DNA of 64,000 nucleotides from IMCC2047 sp041395865 (GTDB lineage: Bacteria; Pseudomonadota; Gammaproteobacteria; Pseudomonadales; IMCC2047), in contig JAWKZQ010000015.1 in the NCBI GenBank assembly GCA_041395865.1, positions 3,411 to 67,410 on the forward strand, written 5' to 3'. The position numbers and the translations under genes were made by a program. Positions 18,570-27,254 of this stretch are shown piece after piece (within the stretch, counting starts at the first letter, position 1; each line of letters opens with the position of its first letter). The notes beneath the pieces were generated by a model. The model was not told the DNA's origin. It saw only the letters and a list, made by a program, of their open reading frames with translations, and ran no database searches.

Positions 18570-18624
18570 CAGCAGGGCTCACATGTGTTAAGGAAGCTTT
18601 ATTGTAGGGAAAACCACACATAAA

Positions 18625-18650
18625 AAAACCCGCCAGTTGGGGCGGGTTTT
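18625..18650. terminator. Intrinsic terminator between sbcB and pilU
   Basis: A 10-bp stem (18625-18634 with 18641-18650) with six-base loop and flanking A and T runs. On the minus strand it lies downstream of pilU and just before sbcB. Confidence 0.88.
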
Positions 18651-18685
18651 TATGAACAACCATCAGGCCTCATTATAATGGCCGG

Positions 18686-19957
18686 TTACATGGGCGGCTC
18701 TTCATCATCCAGGGGTTGCAGCGAAAAGCCTGAAGCGGTTAGCTTTGGCTTGGGTTTAGGCGCTTCTCTGGGCGGAACGACGCCCTGCATGGCCTGCTCG
18801 CGTAATTTCCGAAGATCATCCTTCACACTCGGTGCTTTAGGCACCTCCCTTTTCACTTCGGCAGGTTTAGGAACCGGTTGGGGCTTGCCGCCCTCCTTCT
18901 CGCCCAGGGTGATCTTCAACCGCAGGTTGTTCGCCGAATCGGCATTACGCAAAGCCTCTTCCATGCCGATTTTGCCCTGCTGGTAAAGTTCCAGCAACGC
19001 TTGGTCAAAGGTACGCATACCCGAGTTGGCGGACTTCTCCATCACCTCTTTCAGGGAGTCCACTTCACCTTTTTTAATCAGGTCGCGCACCCGCGGCGTT
19101 CCGGTCAACACCTCAATCGCCGCAGCCCGTTTGCCGTCTACCGTGGGAATCAGGCGCTGGGAAATAATGCCGCGCAGGTTAAGGGACAGGTCGAGGAACA
19201 GCTGGTTATGACGCTCTTCGGGGAAAAAGTTGATGATACGGTCCAGGGCCTGGTTCGCATTGTTTGCGTGTAACGTGGATAAACACAGGTGTCCGGTTTC
19301 GGCAAAGGCAATCGCATGCTCCATGGTTTCACGGCTACGGATCTCACCAATCAAAATCACATCCGGCGCCTGCCGCAGCGTATTTTCCAGAGCGTCTTCA
19401 TAGCTATCGGTATCCATACCCACTTCGCGCTGGTTGATGATGCTCTTCTTGTGGCGGTGCACAAATTCAACCGGGTCCTCAATGGTGATGATATGCCCGG
19501 CACTGTTGCTGTTCCGGTGGTCAATCAGGGATGCCAGCGAGGTGGACTTACCTGAGCCCGTGCCGCCCACAAAAAGGATCAGGCCCCGCTTTTCCATCAC
19601 CAGTTCAGGCAGGATATTGGGTAAGCCGAGATCCTTGTAGTAGGGAATGTCCGTCTTGATGGAACGGATAACCATGGACACTTCATTGCGCTGCTTGAAG
19701 ATATTAACCCGGAACCGGCCCAGCCCCTCCTCCGAAAGCGCCAGGTTCATTTCCGGCTTATGCTCGAACTCCTTAATCTGGTCCTGATTCATTGCCTTAT
19801 AGGCAAGCTCCCTTACGCGTCCTTTGGGCAGAGACTCGTTGGCAATCGGCACTAACTGCCCCATGGTCTTGATACTGGGCGGAGCGCCGGTACTGAGATA
19901 TAAATCAGAACCATCGCGGTCGATTAATACGCGAAGATAGTCTTTTAACTCCTGCAT
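18686..19957 (-). CDS. pilU: Type IV pilus retraction ATPase PilU
   Basis: PilT/PilU ATPases depolymerise type IV pili. Visible are the Walker A GGTGSGKS, the Asp box IITIEDPVEFVH, Walker B DVILIGEIRSRETMEHA and the His box TGHLCLSTLHANNANQA. The long Pro/Lys-rich C-terminal tail (about residues 345-423) and the sequence style point to PilU rather than PilT. The start at 19957 has AGGAAG at proper distance; the GTG six bases earlier does not. pilT, usually just upstream, is not here: the neighbour is a diguanylate cyclase on the same strand. Confidence 0.88.
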   Translation of the reverse strand: MQELKDYLRVLIDRDGSDLYLSTGAPPSIKTMGQLVPIANESLPKGRVRELAYKAMNQDQIKEFEHKPEMNLALSEEGLGRFRVNIFKQRNEVSMVIRSIKTDIPYYKDLGLPNILPELVMEKRGLILFVGGTGSGKSTSLASLIDHRNSNSAGHIITIEDPVEFVHRHKKSIINQREVGMDTDSYEDALENTLRQAPDVILIGEIRSRETMEHAIAFAETGHLCLSTLHANNANQALDRIINFFPEERHNQLFLDLSLNLRGIISQRLIPTVDGKRAAAIEVLTGTPRVRDLIKKGEVDSLKEVMEKSANSGMRTFDQALLELYQQGKIGMEEALRNADSANNLRLKITLGEKEGGKPQPVPKPAEVKREVPKAPSVKDDLRKLREQAMQGVVPPREAPKPKPKLTASGFSLQPLDDEEPPM

Positions 19958-20110
19958 AACCACTTCCTGAATTTCGTTGTTATTGCTGAGTATTCCGGCC
20001 GCCTCGAATGAGTCGAATCGAGAACACTCGTTCTTTAAGTTAACGTTTTTCAGTATAGGCAGGATTTATAAATCTGCTAAACAGTCGTCGAAGAATTCGA
20101 CAGTCAGGGG

Positions 20111-21346
20111 TTAGTAAAGTATGACCCGGTTGCGCCCGGCTTTTTTGGCACGATAAAGCGCTTTATCGGCGGCTTCCATCACAGCCAGGGGCGTTTTCAG
20201 CGACTCACTTCGGTGCGCGGCGCCCAGGCTGATCGTGACGCTCAAATCTGTTGCACCGGAAATCTTCTTGCGCAACCGTGCGCCCTTTTGTGCGTCTTTA
20301 GGCCGCCCCTGGCCACGAATTCGCATCGGGTAATTCGCCACATTTTGACGCAGTTTTTCCAAATAGGGTTTTACCTGTTGCAGAGATTTGTGTTCAAACA
20401 CCAACACAAACTCCTCGCCGCCATATCGATAAGCCCGTCCGCCACCGCCGGTTTTATCGAGGTGGGAAGCGAGCATTTTCAGCACCTGATCACCCACATC
20501 GTGACCATAGGTATCGTTAAATTTTTTAAAATGATCCACATCGACCATCACGATAATGTAATGCCCGCCCAACCTGAGAAAGCGTTCGTTCAGGGCCCGC
20601 CGCCCCAGCAGGCCGGTGAGTTCATCGCGGTAAGCCATATCGTAGGAGTGCTGTAGCAGGCATAACAGGGCGACCAGGCCCGAAACAACAAAAAGCACCA
20701 CCACGATGGTCGTAGAGCCAATAAAATTGAAAGCCAGGCCCTGCGCAAGCAGGAGCACCATCAACGCATTATTCAATGGCGTGTGTCGAAAAAGCAGACG
20801 TGCAGCGATAACAATTGACGATAACAATAAACTCAACAGCACCGCATTCGGCAGGAAAACCCCGACGTCAGCAAAGAGGGTCTGCGTTAAATAGGTCAGC
20901 TCCAGGCCCTCAAGCCATTGCCCCACATGCCCATTCATTACCTCGACAACAAGGGCAAGCTGCAAACCCAGCATGGAAACGAAAATATAGCTTTGCACGA
21001 GGCTCATGCCCCGGTCACGGAGCAACGACAGTATTGCCAGATTAATGGGGCCAAGCACACCGAGCACCAATAATAAGGACAGCTGCTGCGAAAGCTGCTG
21101 GTAGGGATAATAGCTGGTCAACGCCCAATGCAGCAGGGCCATGAAAAAGGATAAGTAGAATATTCTGCTGCGGCCAAAATACAGGCTAATAAAGGCGCTG
21201 ACGATAAAAAAACTGTAGGGCACCAAGCGTAGCGTGGCGAGCTGGTTAACGGATAAATTATGCATCAACCCCAGGCCGAAATAACCGATCAGCAGGAGCA
21301 GATACGGCGCAAAAAAGGATAACAGGGAACGATTAAAAAAACGCAA
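20111..21346 (-). CDS. Membrane-bound GGDEF diguanylate cyclase
   Basis: The N-terminal 230 residues hold about seven hydrophobic segments with no recognised sensor name. The C-terminal 170 residues are a GGDEF domain: DELTGLLGRRALNE, VMVDVDHFKKFNDTYGHDVGDQVL and YRYGGEEFVLVFE with an intact GGEEF active site, so it should make c-di-GMP from two GTP. No RxxD inhibitory site is obvious before GGEEF. It stands next to pilU on the same strand with a 147-bp gap; a link to pilus-based motility is plausible but unproven. Confidence 0.92.
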   Translation of the reverse strand: MRFFNRSLLSFFAPYLLLLIGYFGLGLMHNLSVNQLATLRLVPYSFFIVSAFISLYFGRSRIFYLSFFMALLHWALTSYYPYQQLSQQLSLLLVLGVLGPINLAILSLLRDRGMSLVQSYIFVSMLGLQLALVVEVMNGHVGQWLEGLELTYLTQTLFADVGVFLPNAVLLSLLLSSIVIAARLLFRHTPLNNALMVLLLAQGLAFNFIGSTTIVVVLFVVSGLVALLCLLQHSYDMAYRDELTGLLGRRALNERFLRLGGHYIIVMVDVDHFKKFNDTYGHDVGDQVLKMLASHLDKTGGGGRAYRYGGEEFVLVFEHKSLQQVKPYLEKLRQNVANYPMRIRGQGRPKDAQKGARLRKKISGATDLSVTISLGAAHRSESLKTPLAVMEAADKALYRAKKAGRNRVILY

Positions 21347-21433
21347 AGACTACCCCACCGTTAAACAACAACGAATTAATTATCAGTATAGTCGGATAGA
21401 CCTTTTTCGACAGATATTGCTCCTTTGAAAACG

Positions 21434-21784
21434 CTAATATTTCCCTGTCTCAATCAGCATGTCGAACCTCGCCAGAACACTGATAATCCGGTTGGGATTA
21501 AAGCTCACCTGCCTAAAGCTTTCTTCGGCGATGGGGACAATACCGCTTTGCTCCGGCAAAGGCGCCTGGGTCTCGATAATCAGCTTGATTCGGGTAATAA
21601 AAACAAACTGCAGCCACTGACTAAAACGCAGCGTATCGATGCAGAATGGCTCACAGCTCATTAACGCTTCCGGGGGCGGCGGCGCAGGCTCCCAAAGTGC
21701 GCAGGCTCGTAACGCCGCCTCCAGCTCAAGAATGATATCGGCCAGTTGGCTATAGGGTTCAGGGGGGAAATGCTGGTTAACCAA
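21434..21784 (-). CDS. yqcC: YqcC family protein
   Basis: The body matches the small YqcC (DUF446) family: ILELEAALRACALWEP, then PPPPEALMSCEPFCIDTLRF and SQWLQFVFITRI. Its function is unknown. The frame is open further upstream into phhB, but family length (about 110 residues) points to a TTG start near 21784, which gives 116 residues and leaves 13 bp to the phhB stop; AAGG lies about 11 bases before it. In enterobacteria yqcC sits beside truC (yqcB); here it follows phhB. Confidence 0.75.
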   Translation of the reverse strand: MVNQHFPPEPYSQLADIILELEAALRACALWEPAPPPPEALMSCEPFCIDTLRFSQWLQFVFITRIKLIIETQAPLPEQSGIVPIAEESFRQVSFNPNRIISVLARFDMLIETGKY

Positions 21785-21797
21785 GCGTTGATTAACC

Positions 21798-22139
21798 TTA
21801 ATCCGGGTACAACTGATCCGTGCGGGCCGCCATAATAAAATCGTTTTTATGCAGGCCGCCAATTTTATGCGTCCACCAGGTGACAGTGACTCGCCCCCAT
21901 TCCGTCAGTATGGCCGGATGGTGGTTTTCGCTTTCGGCCAGCTCACCCACATCATTGGTAAAAGCCAGCGCCTGGGCAAAGTTCTTGAACTTGAAGATTC
22001 GTTCCAGCTGCTTTTCAGCATACCGCTCCTCCACCCGCCATTCGGGCAGTTCAAGCATCAACTCGGTTAGTTCGGCATCGCTGACTTTGGGTGCGTCGGC
22101 ACGACAGGCTTCACAGGCTGTTTCGATTAAATAGGTCAT
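21798..22139 (-). CDS. phhB: Pterin-4a-carbinolamine dehydratase
   Basis: PhhB dehydrates 4a-hydroxytetrahydrobiopterin, regenerating the cofactor of phenylalanine hydroxylase, and members also serve as accessory proteins. The 113-residue product contains WRVEERYAEKQLERIFKFK and the active-site segment SENHHPAILTEWGRVTV followed by WWTHKIGGLHKNDF. AGGAGGT precedes the chosen ATG by about 10 bases. phhA is not in the window. The upstream class I fumarase ends 74 bp away on the same strand. Confidence 0.92.
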   Translation of the reverse strand: MTYLIETACEACRADAPKVSDAELTELMLELPEWRVEERYAEKQLERIFKFKNFAQALAFTNDVGELAESENHHPAILTEWGRVTVTWWTHKIGGLHKNDFIMAARTDQLYPD

Positions 22140-22213
22140 CTTTCTGTTACCTCCTGCTTTGCTCAACAGCTCAATTTTACGCCTGTCATCCAAAGAACGA
22201 CAGGCGCAAAACC

Positions 22214-23731
22214 TTAGCGGACCTCGACAGCCCGCTCTTCGATGATGTGATGCCATTGCTCTGGGCCGGTCTGGTGTACCGATTCTCCCTTCACATCAAC
22301 AGCGACAGTCACAGGCATGTCCTCAACCTCAAACTCGTAGATAGCCTCCATGCCCATTTCAGGAAATGCCACTACCTCGGCTTTTTTGATGGCCTTGGAC
22401 ACCAGATAAGCCGCACCGCCTACGGCCATCAGGTAAACCGCCTTGTGCTTTTTAATCGCTTCGATCGCCACCGGACCACGTTCGGCCTTACCGATCATGC
22501 CGATCAAGCCCGTTTCCGCCAGCATGGTTTCAGTAAACTTATCCATACGTGTTGCTGTCGTCGGACCGGCCGGGCCCACTACTTCGTCACGCACCGGATC
22601 AACCGGGCCAACGTAATAAATAAAACGATCCTTAAGATCAACCGGCAAAGGCTCGCCCTTGGCGATCATATCGGTCATTTTCTTGTGCGCCGCATCGCGG
22701 CCGGTCAGCATCTTGCCCGATAACAGCAGCGTTTCGCCCGGTTTCCAGTCCTGGATATCGGCATGTTTAACCTCATCCAGGTTAACGCGACGCACCTCAT
22801 TACCAGCCGTCTGGGTGATTTCAGGCCAGTCTTCCAGTTTAGGTGGCGTCAGCTCAGCGGGTCCGGAACCATCCAGCGTAAAGTGCGCATGGCGGGTAGC
22901 CGCACAGTTGGGGATCATGGCAACCGGCAAGGACGCCGCATGGGTTGGGTAATCCTTGATTTTTACATCCAGTACGGTGGTCAAACCGCCCAGTCCCTGA
23001 GCACCGATACCCAGGTTATTCACCGCATCCATGATTTCCAGGCGCAACTCCTCAACACGGTTCTGCGGCCCACGTTCGCGAATCTCATGGATATCAATCG
23101 GATCCATCAGCACTTCCTTAGCCATCACCGCCGCTTTTTCAGCCGTTCCGCCGATGCCGATGCCAAGCATGCCCGGCGGACACCAGCCGGCGCCCATGGT
23201 CGGAACCGTTTTCACCACCCAGTCGACAATGCTGTCGCTTGGGTTGAGCATGACCATTTTGGATTTATTTTCTGAACCGCCACCCTTGGCCGCCACATGG
23301 ACTTCCACTTGATCGCCCGGCACCAGCTCCATATGAATCACCGCCGGCGTATTATCTTTGGTGTTTTTGCGGGCACCGGCCGGATCTTCCAGTATCGACG
23401 CGCGCAACAGGTTATCGGGATTGGTGTACGCCCGGCGTACGCCTTCGTTAACCAGGTCGGAAACGGACTTGTCCGTATCCCATTGCACGTTCATACCCAC
23501 CTTCAAAAAGACCGTTACAATGCCCGTATCCTGACAAATGGGGCGATGCCCCTCGGCACACATCCGGGAGTTAATGAGAATCTGCGCCATGGCATCCTTG
23601 GCTGCCTGGGACTCCTCTTTCAGATAGGCTTCATGCACCGCCTCAATGAAATCCGTAGGGTGGTAATAGGAAATGTACTGCAGCGCACCTGCAACACTTT
23701 GTATAAGGTCTTCTTCGCGAATTAAAGTCAT
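22214..23731 (-). CDS. Class I (Fe-S) fumarate hydratase
   Basis: The 505-residue protein is a single-chain class I fumarase (FumA/FumB type). Its N-terminal domain includes CQDTGIVTVFLKVG and PNCAATRHAHF, which carry cysteines expected to hold the oxygen-sensitive [4Fe-4S] cluster. Its C-terminal domain includes GEPLPVDLKDRFIYYVGPVD and GPTTATRMDKF. It converts fumarate to malate in the TCA cycle. The ATG at 23731 opens MTLIREEDLIQSV as in relatives; a longer upstream frame is not supported. It lies 104 bp downstream of the class II fumarase gene, so both enzyme types are encoded together. Confidence 0.95.
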   Translation of the reverse strand: MTLIREEDLIQSVAGALQYISYYHPTDFIEAVHEAYLKEESQAAKDAMAQILINSRMCAEGHRPICQDTGIVTVFLKVGMNVQWDTDKSVSDLVNEGVRRAYTNPDNLLRASILEDPAGARKNTKDNTPAVIHMELVPGDQVEVHVAAKGGGSENKSKMVMLNPSDSIVDWVVKTVPTMGAGWCPPGMLGIGIGGTAEKAAVMAKEVLMDPIDIHEIRERGPQNRVEELRLEIMDAVNNLGIGAQGLGGLTTVLDVKIKDYPTHAASLPVAMIPNCAATRHAHFTLDGSGPAELTPPKLEDWPEITQTAGNEVRRVNLDEVKHADIQDWKPGETLLLSGKMLTGRDAAHKKMTDMIAKGEPLPVDLKDRFIYYVGPVDPVRDEVVGPAGPTTATRMDKFTETMLAETGLIGMIGKAERGPVAIEAIKKHKAVYLMAVGGAAYLVSKAIKKAEVVAFPEMGMEAIYEFEVEDMPVTVAVDVKGESVHQTGPEQWHHIIEERAVEVR

Positions 23732-23835
23732 CTTCACGTCCCGAATGGTTAAGCCAATAAAAAGGCGGCTATTGTACCCCAAGCTTCGAAAATGCTCAGC
23801 CCCTAACCTCTCCTGTTCGCTGAGATTTTCTGCCG

Positions 23836-25212
23836 CTATCGCGGTTTTAGCAGGTTGTCAGGCTCCAGCAGGCGTTTCAGCTCATCGGCAGGAATATCCG
23901 TCACATCTAGGGCAACATCGAGAATCGGCCGCTTTTCGCGATACGCCTGCTTGGCAATTTGCGCGGCAAGATCGTAACCGATCAAGGGGATGAGCGCCGT
24001 CACCAGCATCGGATTTTGCGCCAGGTTCGCAGCCAGCACATCATGCCTCACCTTAAAGGTCGCTATTGCCTTATCGGCCAGCAATTCAGCCGCCGATGAC
24101 AACATCTCAATACTCTGCAACAGGTTATGGGCGATCAGGGGCAGCATGGTATTGAGCTGAAAATTACCGTTTTGACCTGCCTGGGCGATGGCTGCGTCAT
24201 ATCCCGTCACCTGCGCGGCAACCATCAGTACGCTTTCAGGAATCACCGGGTTTACCTTGCCCGCCATGATGCTGCTGCCGGGCTGCAGCGACTGCAACTC
24301 AATTTCTCCCAATCCCGCCAATGGCCCGCTGTTCATCCAGCGCAAATCATTGCAAATTTTCGTAAAACTCAGCGCCACCACCCGCAGCTGCCCCGAAAGC
24401 TCTACAGCAGTATCCTGAGAGCTCAGGCTTTCAAAAAAGCAATCACTGACGATAAAAGGATAACCGGTGTCACGGCTGATCAGTTGCGCGAACCGACGGG
24501 CAAAATCAGGGTGTGCATTCACGCCAGTCCCCACCGCAGTGCCGCCCTGCGCCAGCCGATACAGGCGAGGCAAGGTCGCTTTCAAGCGTTCAATATCCAG
24601 GTTAATTTGAGTTTTCCAGCCCTCGAGCTCCTGCGCCAGGGAAACGGGCATGGCGTCCATCAGGTGGGTTCGGCCGGTCGTGATTTCACCGTTGAGCCTC
24701 TCGGCTCTGCTGCCAATCACCTCAGCAAGGTGCGCCAAGGCGGGGAGTAACCGTTGATTAAGCTGGTCAACAACGCTTACATGAATCGCCGTTGGAATCA
24801 CATCATTACTGCTTTGGCCCAGGTTCACGTGATCATTCGGGTGAACCTCGAGTCCGCTGGAGCGGGTTGCCAACGTGGCAATGACCTCATTGGCATTCAT
24901 ATTAGAGCTGGTCCCGGAACCTGTCTGGAAAATATCAACCGGGAAATGCGGATTATATTGGCCCGCCTGCACAGCTGCCGCCGCTGTTTCAATCGCCGCG
25001 GCTCTTTGGTCATCCAGCAAACCCAACTGGCAATTCACGCGAGCTGCTATTTTTTTTATCAAGCCCAAGGAGGCGATGAAAGGGCCAGGCATAACCTGGC
25101 CACTGACAGAGAAATTATCCACCGCGCGTTGGGTTTGCGCACCATACAACGCATCGACAGGCACCTTCACAGAACCGAGGGTGTCACGTTCAGTTCGGTA
25201 CTTTTTTGCCAT
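23836..25212 (-). CDS. fumC: Class II fumarate hydratase
   Basis: FumC catalyses the same fumarate-malate step without iron and is stable to oxidants. The 458 residues include FQTGSGTSSNMNANEVIA, TGRTHLMDAMPVSLAQELEG and the fumarase/aspartase signature GSSIMAGKVNPVIPE, where Ala replaces the more common Pro after Met. The catalytic Ser loop of the superfamily lies in that segment. It is upstream of the class I gene on the same strand. In other bacteria such pairs are switched by oxygen, iron or superoxide; no operator is evident here. Confidence 0.95.
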   Translation of the reverse strand: MAKKYRTERDTLGSVKVPVDALYGAQTQRAVDNFSVSGQVMPGPFIASLGLIKKIAARVNCQLGLLDDQRAAAIETAAAAVQAGQYNPHFPVDIFQTGSGTSSNMNANEVIATLATRSSGLEVHPNDHVNLGQSSNDVIPTAIHVSVVDQLNQRLLPALAHLAEVIGSRAERLNGEITTGRTHLMDAMPVSLAQELEGWKTQINLDIERLKATLPRLYRLAQGGTAVGTGVNAHPDFARRFAQLISRDTGYPFIVSDCFFESLSSQDTAVELSGQLRVVALSFTKICNDLRWMNSGPLAGLGEIELQSLQPGSSIMAGKVNPVIPESVLMVAAQVTGYDAAIAQAGQNGNFQLNTMLPLIAHNLLQSIEMLSSAAELLADKAIATFKVRHDVLAANLAQNPMLVTALIPLIGYDLAAQIAKQAYREKRPILDVALDVTDIPADELKRLLEPDNLLKPR

Positions 25213-25298
25213 CGCAGCCAGCCTCTTATCGGCTCAAACAGGATGACTACACGTTACCAGAGCCCCGGATAGATTGCATCCCAGGCAAGAGGCCCTGA

Positions 25299-25790
25299 TC
25301 AGGGGGTAAATTCAATCCGGCTGGATTCCTGAACGCCCGGGTCGCAGAAACTAATTTCCACATCCTTCTCGTCACAAAAACGCAACACCGAGGCAGCAAC
25401 TTTCGGCTGACTGGAGCGCGCATACCACGTAGATCCCTGGCTTTGCGGCTCACCGTCCAAATAACGCACGACATATCGCAACTGGCCGTCCTCGTACCAG
25501 GCAACCTCCTGGCCGTGCTTCAGGCCATCTTTAAAGCTCACCTGTAACCTTTGCAGGCCATCTTCAAAGTAACTCACCGCATCTCCGGTAAAAGGCTGAG
25601 GCTGCCCGGGGGCGTAGCGTAAATGGCCTCGAACTTCGAGGCTTTCCAGGCTCATAACCTGCTCATCGCTTACACGTGACTGCTCATCCGCCAGCGCTTC
25701 CTGCGCCAAGGCTGGCCCTGAGGCAACCAGACAGGCCACCACGGCAAGCCAAATAAAGGTTAAGTTGTTACATTGAAAAATCTGTTTCAT
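25299..25790 (-). CDS. Secreted MORN/YwqK-type repeat protein
   Basis: A signal peptide (residues 1-32, ending SGPALA-Q) is followed by YwqK/MORN-variant repeats: YFEDGLQRLQVSFKDGLKHG, QEVAWYEDGQLRYVVRYLDG and QSQGSTWYA. A short tail has two cysteines (RFCDEKDVEISFCDPG) that could form a disulfide. The protein should be periplasmic or outer-membrane-facing. The function is unknown; these repeats are scaffolds seen in antitoxin-like and envelope proteins. It precedes fumC by 86 bp on the same strand and is divergent from the Sui1-family gene. Confidence 0.75.
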   Translation of the reverse strand: MKQIFQCNNLTFIWLAVVACLVASGPALAQEALADEQSRVSDEQVMSLESLEVRGHLRYAPGQPQPFTGDAVSYFEDGLQRLQVSFKDGLKHGQEVAWYEDGQLRYVVRYLDGEPQSQGSTWYARSSQPKVAASVLRFCDEKDVEISFCDPGVQESSRIEFTP

Positions 25791-25897
25791 AGTAATTCCG
25801 TAATATTTCCTTGAACCGAAAGACCGATTCCTTGTTACTCTCAGTATAGATTAGGCCCTGACTCGTTTATTATTGCGGGGCTAAACAGGAGCCCCCA

Positions 25898-26248
25898 ATG
25901 TCCCGATCTTCACAACTCGTCTATTCCACTGACCAGGGCCGTATTTGCCCCGACTGCCGCCAACCCAAAACAGCCTGCTGCTGTAAAACAGCGGCAGCTC
26001 CTGTCAGCGATGGTCCAATCCGAATCCGGCGCCAAACCAAAGGTCGCAAAGGCAAAGGCGTGACCCTCATTGAAGGCATCCCCCTTGCCGATGACGATCT
26101 CAAGGCACTGGCCAAACAGCTGAAAAAGGCCTGTGGAAGCGGTGGAACCGTCAAGAACGGGGTAATAGAAATCCAGGGCGACTACCGTGAACAGGCACTG
26201 GCCTACCTCGTCAAGCAGGGCTACGAAGCCAAGCTTGCGGGAGGTTAA
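25898..26248 (+). CDS. yciH: Sui1/eIF1-family translation factor YciH
   Basis: The C-terminal half is an eIF1/SUI1 domain: RRQTKGRKGKGVTLIEGI, LKALAKQLKKACGSGGTVKN and IEIQGDYREQALAYLVKQGY. The N-terminal part has a Cys-rich knuckle, CPDCRQPKTACCCK, common in YciH. YciH is reported to bind the 30S subunit and affect initiation fidelity. AGGAG lies 7 bases before the ATG. Its stop overlaps the 3' end of the convergent frameshifted acyltransferase gene by 4 bases. Confidence 0.93.
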   Translation: MSRSSQLVYSTDQGRICPDCRQPKTACCCKTAAAPVSDGPIRIRRQTKGRKGKGVTLIEGIPLADDDLKALAKQLKKACGSGGTVKNGVIEIQGDYREQALAYLVKQGYEAKLAGG

Positions 26249-26881
26249 GCCGCTACCTGCAGCTCCTGGCCCTGTGCCTCCCAGATTCCTGCAAATACTT
26301 TTTCCGAAGTAGCTCCTGTCAAAGCTTCTCGCTCAGCTTCCGGAATAAACGCAATTGACAGCAGGTGCTCCAGGTGTGAAAAGCCCTTTTCAACGGGCAG
26401 ATCAAGATGGTCATAAATTTTATAGCTGTACCCTAAACCTGAATGGACACGCTTATAAAGTCTCGCGCGCTTCAGGCCCGTCACATTAAAGGCATAGTGA
26501 TAGCCCAAACTCGCACAGCCTCTATCGCCACACCGCCCGGAATATTTCCGTTTTGCGGTATTCAGGCCGTAGCACCAGGCGTTCATGCTGGCAGTAGGCG
26601 CCAGCGGCAAATCCAACCCTCGAGGAAGCACCTTGTTAAGATTCAGTCCCTGCTCTCCAGTGGCGTCAGGGTTTGGTTAAACAGCGAACACCCGCACTTC
26701 TGACACCACCGAGCACAAACATCCCCATCTCTCACGATCAGGATATTTCCCGTCTGATCATAAATATCTTCCCGGCTGTTGAAGGCATCGAAGTTTGAGT
26801 TCTTTCCGAAAACATTTTCCCTTAACCAGTAATACTGTTCCAGCAAATATCCTGCTTGCTGAACTCAAAGGTAATGGACAC
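26245..26881 (-). pseudogene. Frameshifted LuxI-fold/GNAT N-acyltransferase-like gene
   Basis: No single frame is open, but protein-like segments chain across frames: VSITFEFSKQD, then LLEQYYWLRENVF, SREDIYDQTGNILIVRDGD, GGVRSAG, CSLFNQTLTPLESRD, LNLNKVLPRGLDLPLAP, HERLVLRPEYRKTEIFRAVW, and finally LGYHYAFNVTGLKRARLYKR to the stop. Together they give about 210 residues resembling autoinducer-synthase-fold GNAT acyltransferases (EDxYD and LxPEYR features). Breaks lie near 26849, 26714, 26692, 26645, 26591, 26529 and 26518; nearly all are one missing base in a short run. A GTG at 26881 has a good AGGAG site. Either a fresh pseudogene or a patch of poor consensus. The GlrR-type palindromes lie upstream. 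Confidence 0.65.
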
Positions 26882-27065
26882 CTCGTTTCTCCTGTTGCGC
26901 ATTTTGTATTCAGGGAACGGGCTAAAGCGATAAAGCCCAAAATTAAATTTCTTCGAAGGGTTCAATACAAAATACGCCAATCCCTTTTTTATTATTACTT
27001 TTTCAATAAGTTACACAAAAACTACAAAAAAGCTGAGACACATCCCCCTGAAAACCGGGGAAAAA

Positions 27066-27083
27066 CGTCTCCATTTAGAGACA
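27066..27083. promoter_or_regulatory. GlrR-type operator, site 1
   Basis: CGTCTC-cattta-GAGACA fits the TGTC-N10-GACA pattern known for GlrR (YfhA) with one mismatch. It lies 185 bp upstream of the GTG of the frameshifted acyltransferase gene. Confidence 0.65.
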
Positions 27084-27129
27084 CATTTTTGGTAACCAAT
27101 AAAAGTCCTTTTAAATCATATGGTTAGCA

Positions 27130-27147
27130 TGTCTCTTTTTGGAAACA
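27130..27147. promoter_or_regulatory. GlrR-type operator, site 2
   Basis: TGTCTC-tttttg-GAAACA has TGTC-N10-AACA, one mismatch from the GlrR pattern. It lies between the two better sites. Confidence 0.5.
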
Positions 27148-27225
27148 AAGTTATTAGCCAGCCTACAGCTGAAAGGGGGAATGGAGGAAAGGCCCGCCCT
27201 GCCTGGTTTGCAAAGCCGCTACAAA

Positions 27226-27243
27226 TGTCTCCATATAGAGACA
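27226..27243. promoter_or_regulatory. GlrR-type operator, site 3
   Basis: TGTCTC-catata-GAGACA is a perfect match to TGTC-N10-GACA. It is 12 bp beyond the glrR stop codon. Confidence 0.7.
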
Positions 27244-27254
27244 TCCGTGCCGTT

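Larger units (their letters stand above)
26882..27254. other. Long intergenic region with operators, no clear gene
   Basis: The 373 bp are AT-rich. Besides the three palindromes, the minus strand has TTGGC (26976-26980) and TTGTA (26966-26970), resembling -24/-12 elements of a sigma-54 promoter but about 2 bp too close. I see no reading frame on either strand that looks like a protein. A small RNA is possible. Confidence 0.5.

Noticed and set aside
26966..26980. Sigma-54 promoter upstream of the acyltransferase gene
   Set aside because: TTGGC and TTGTA are present, but the GG to G spacing is about 8 instead of 10 bases, so it is not listed as a promoter.
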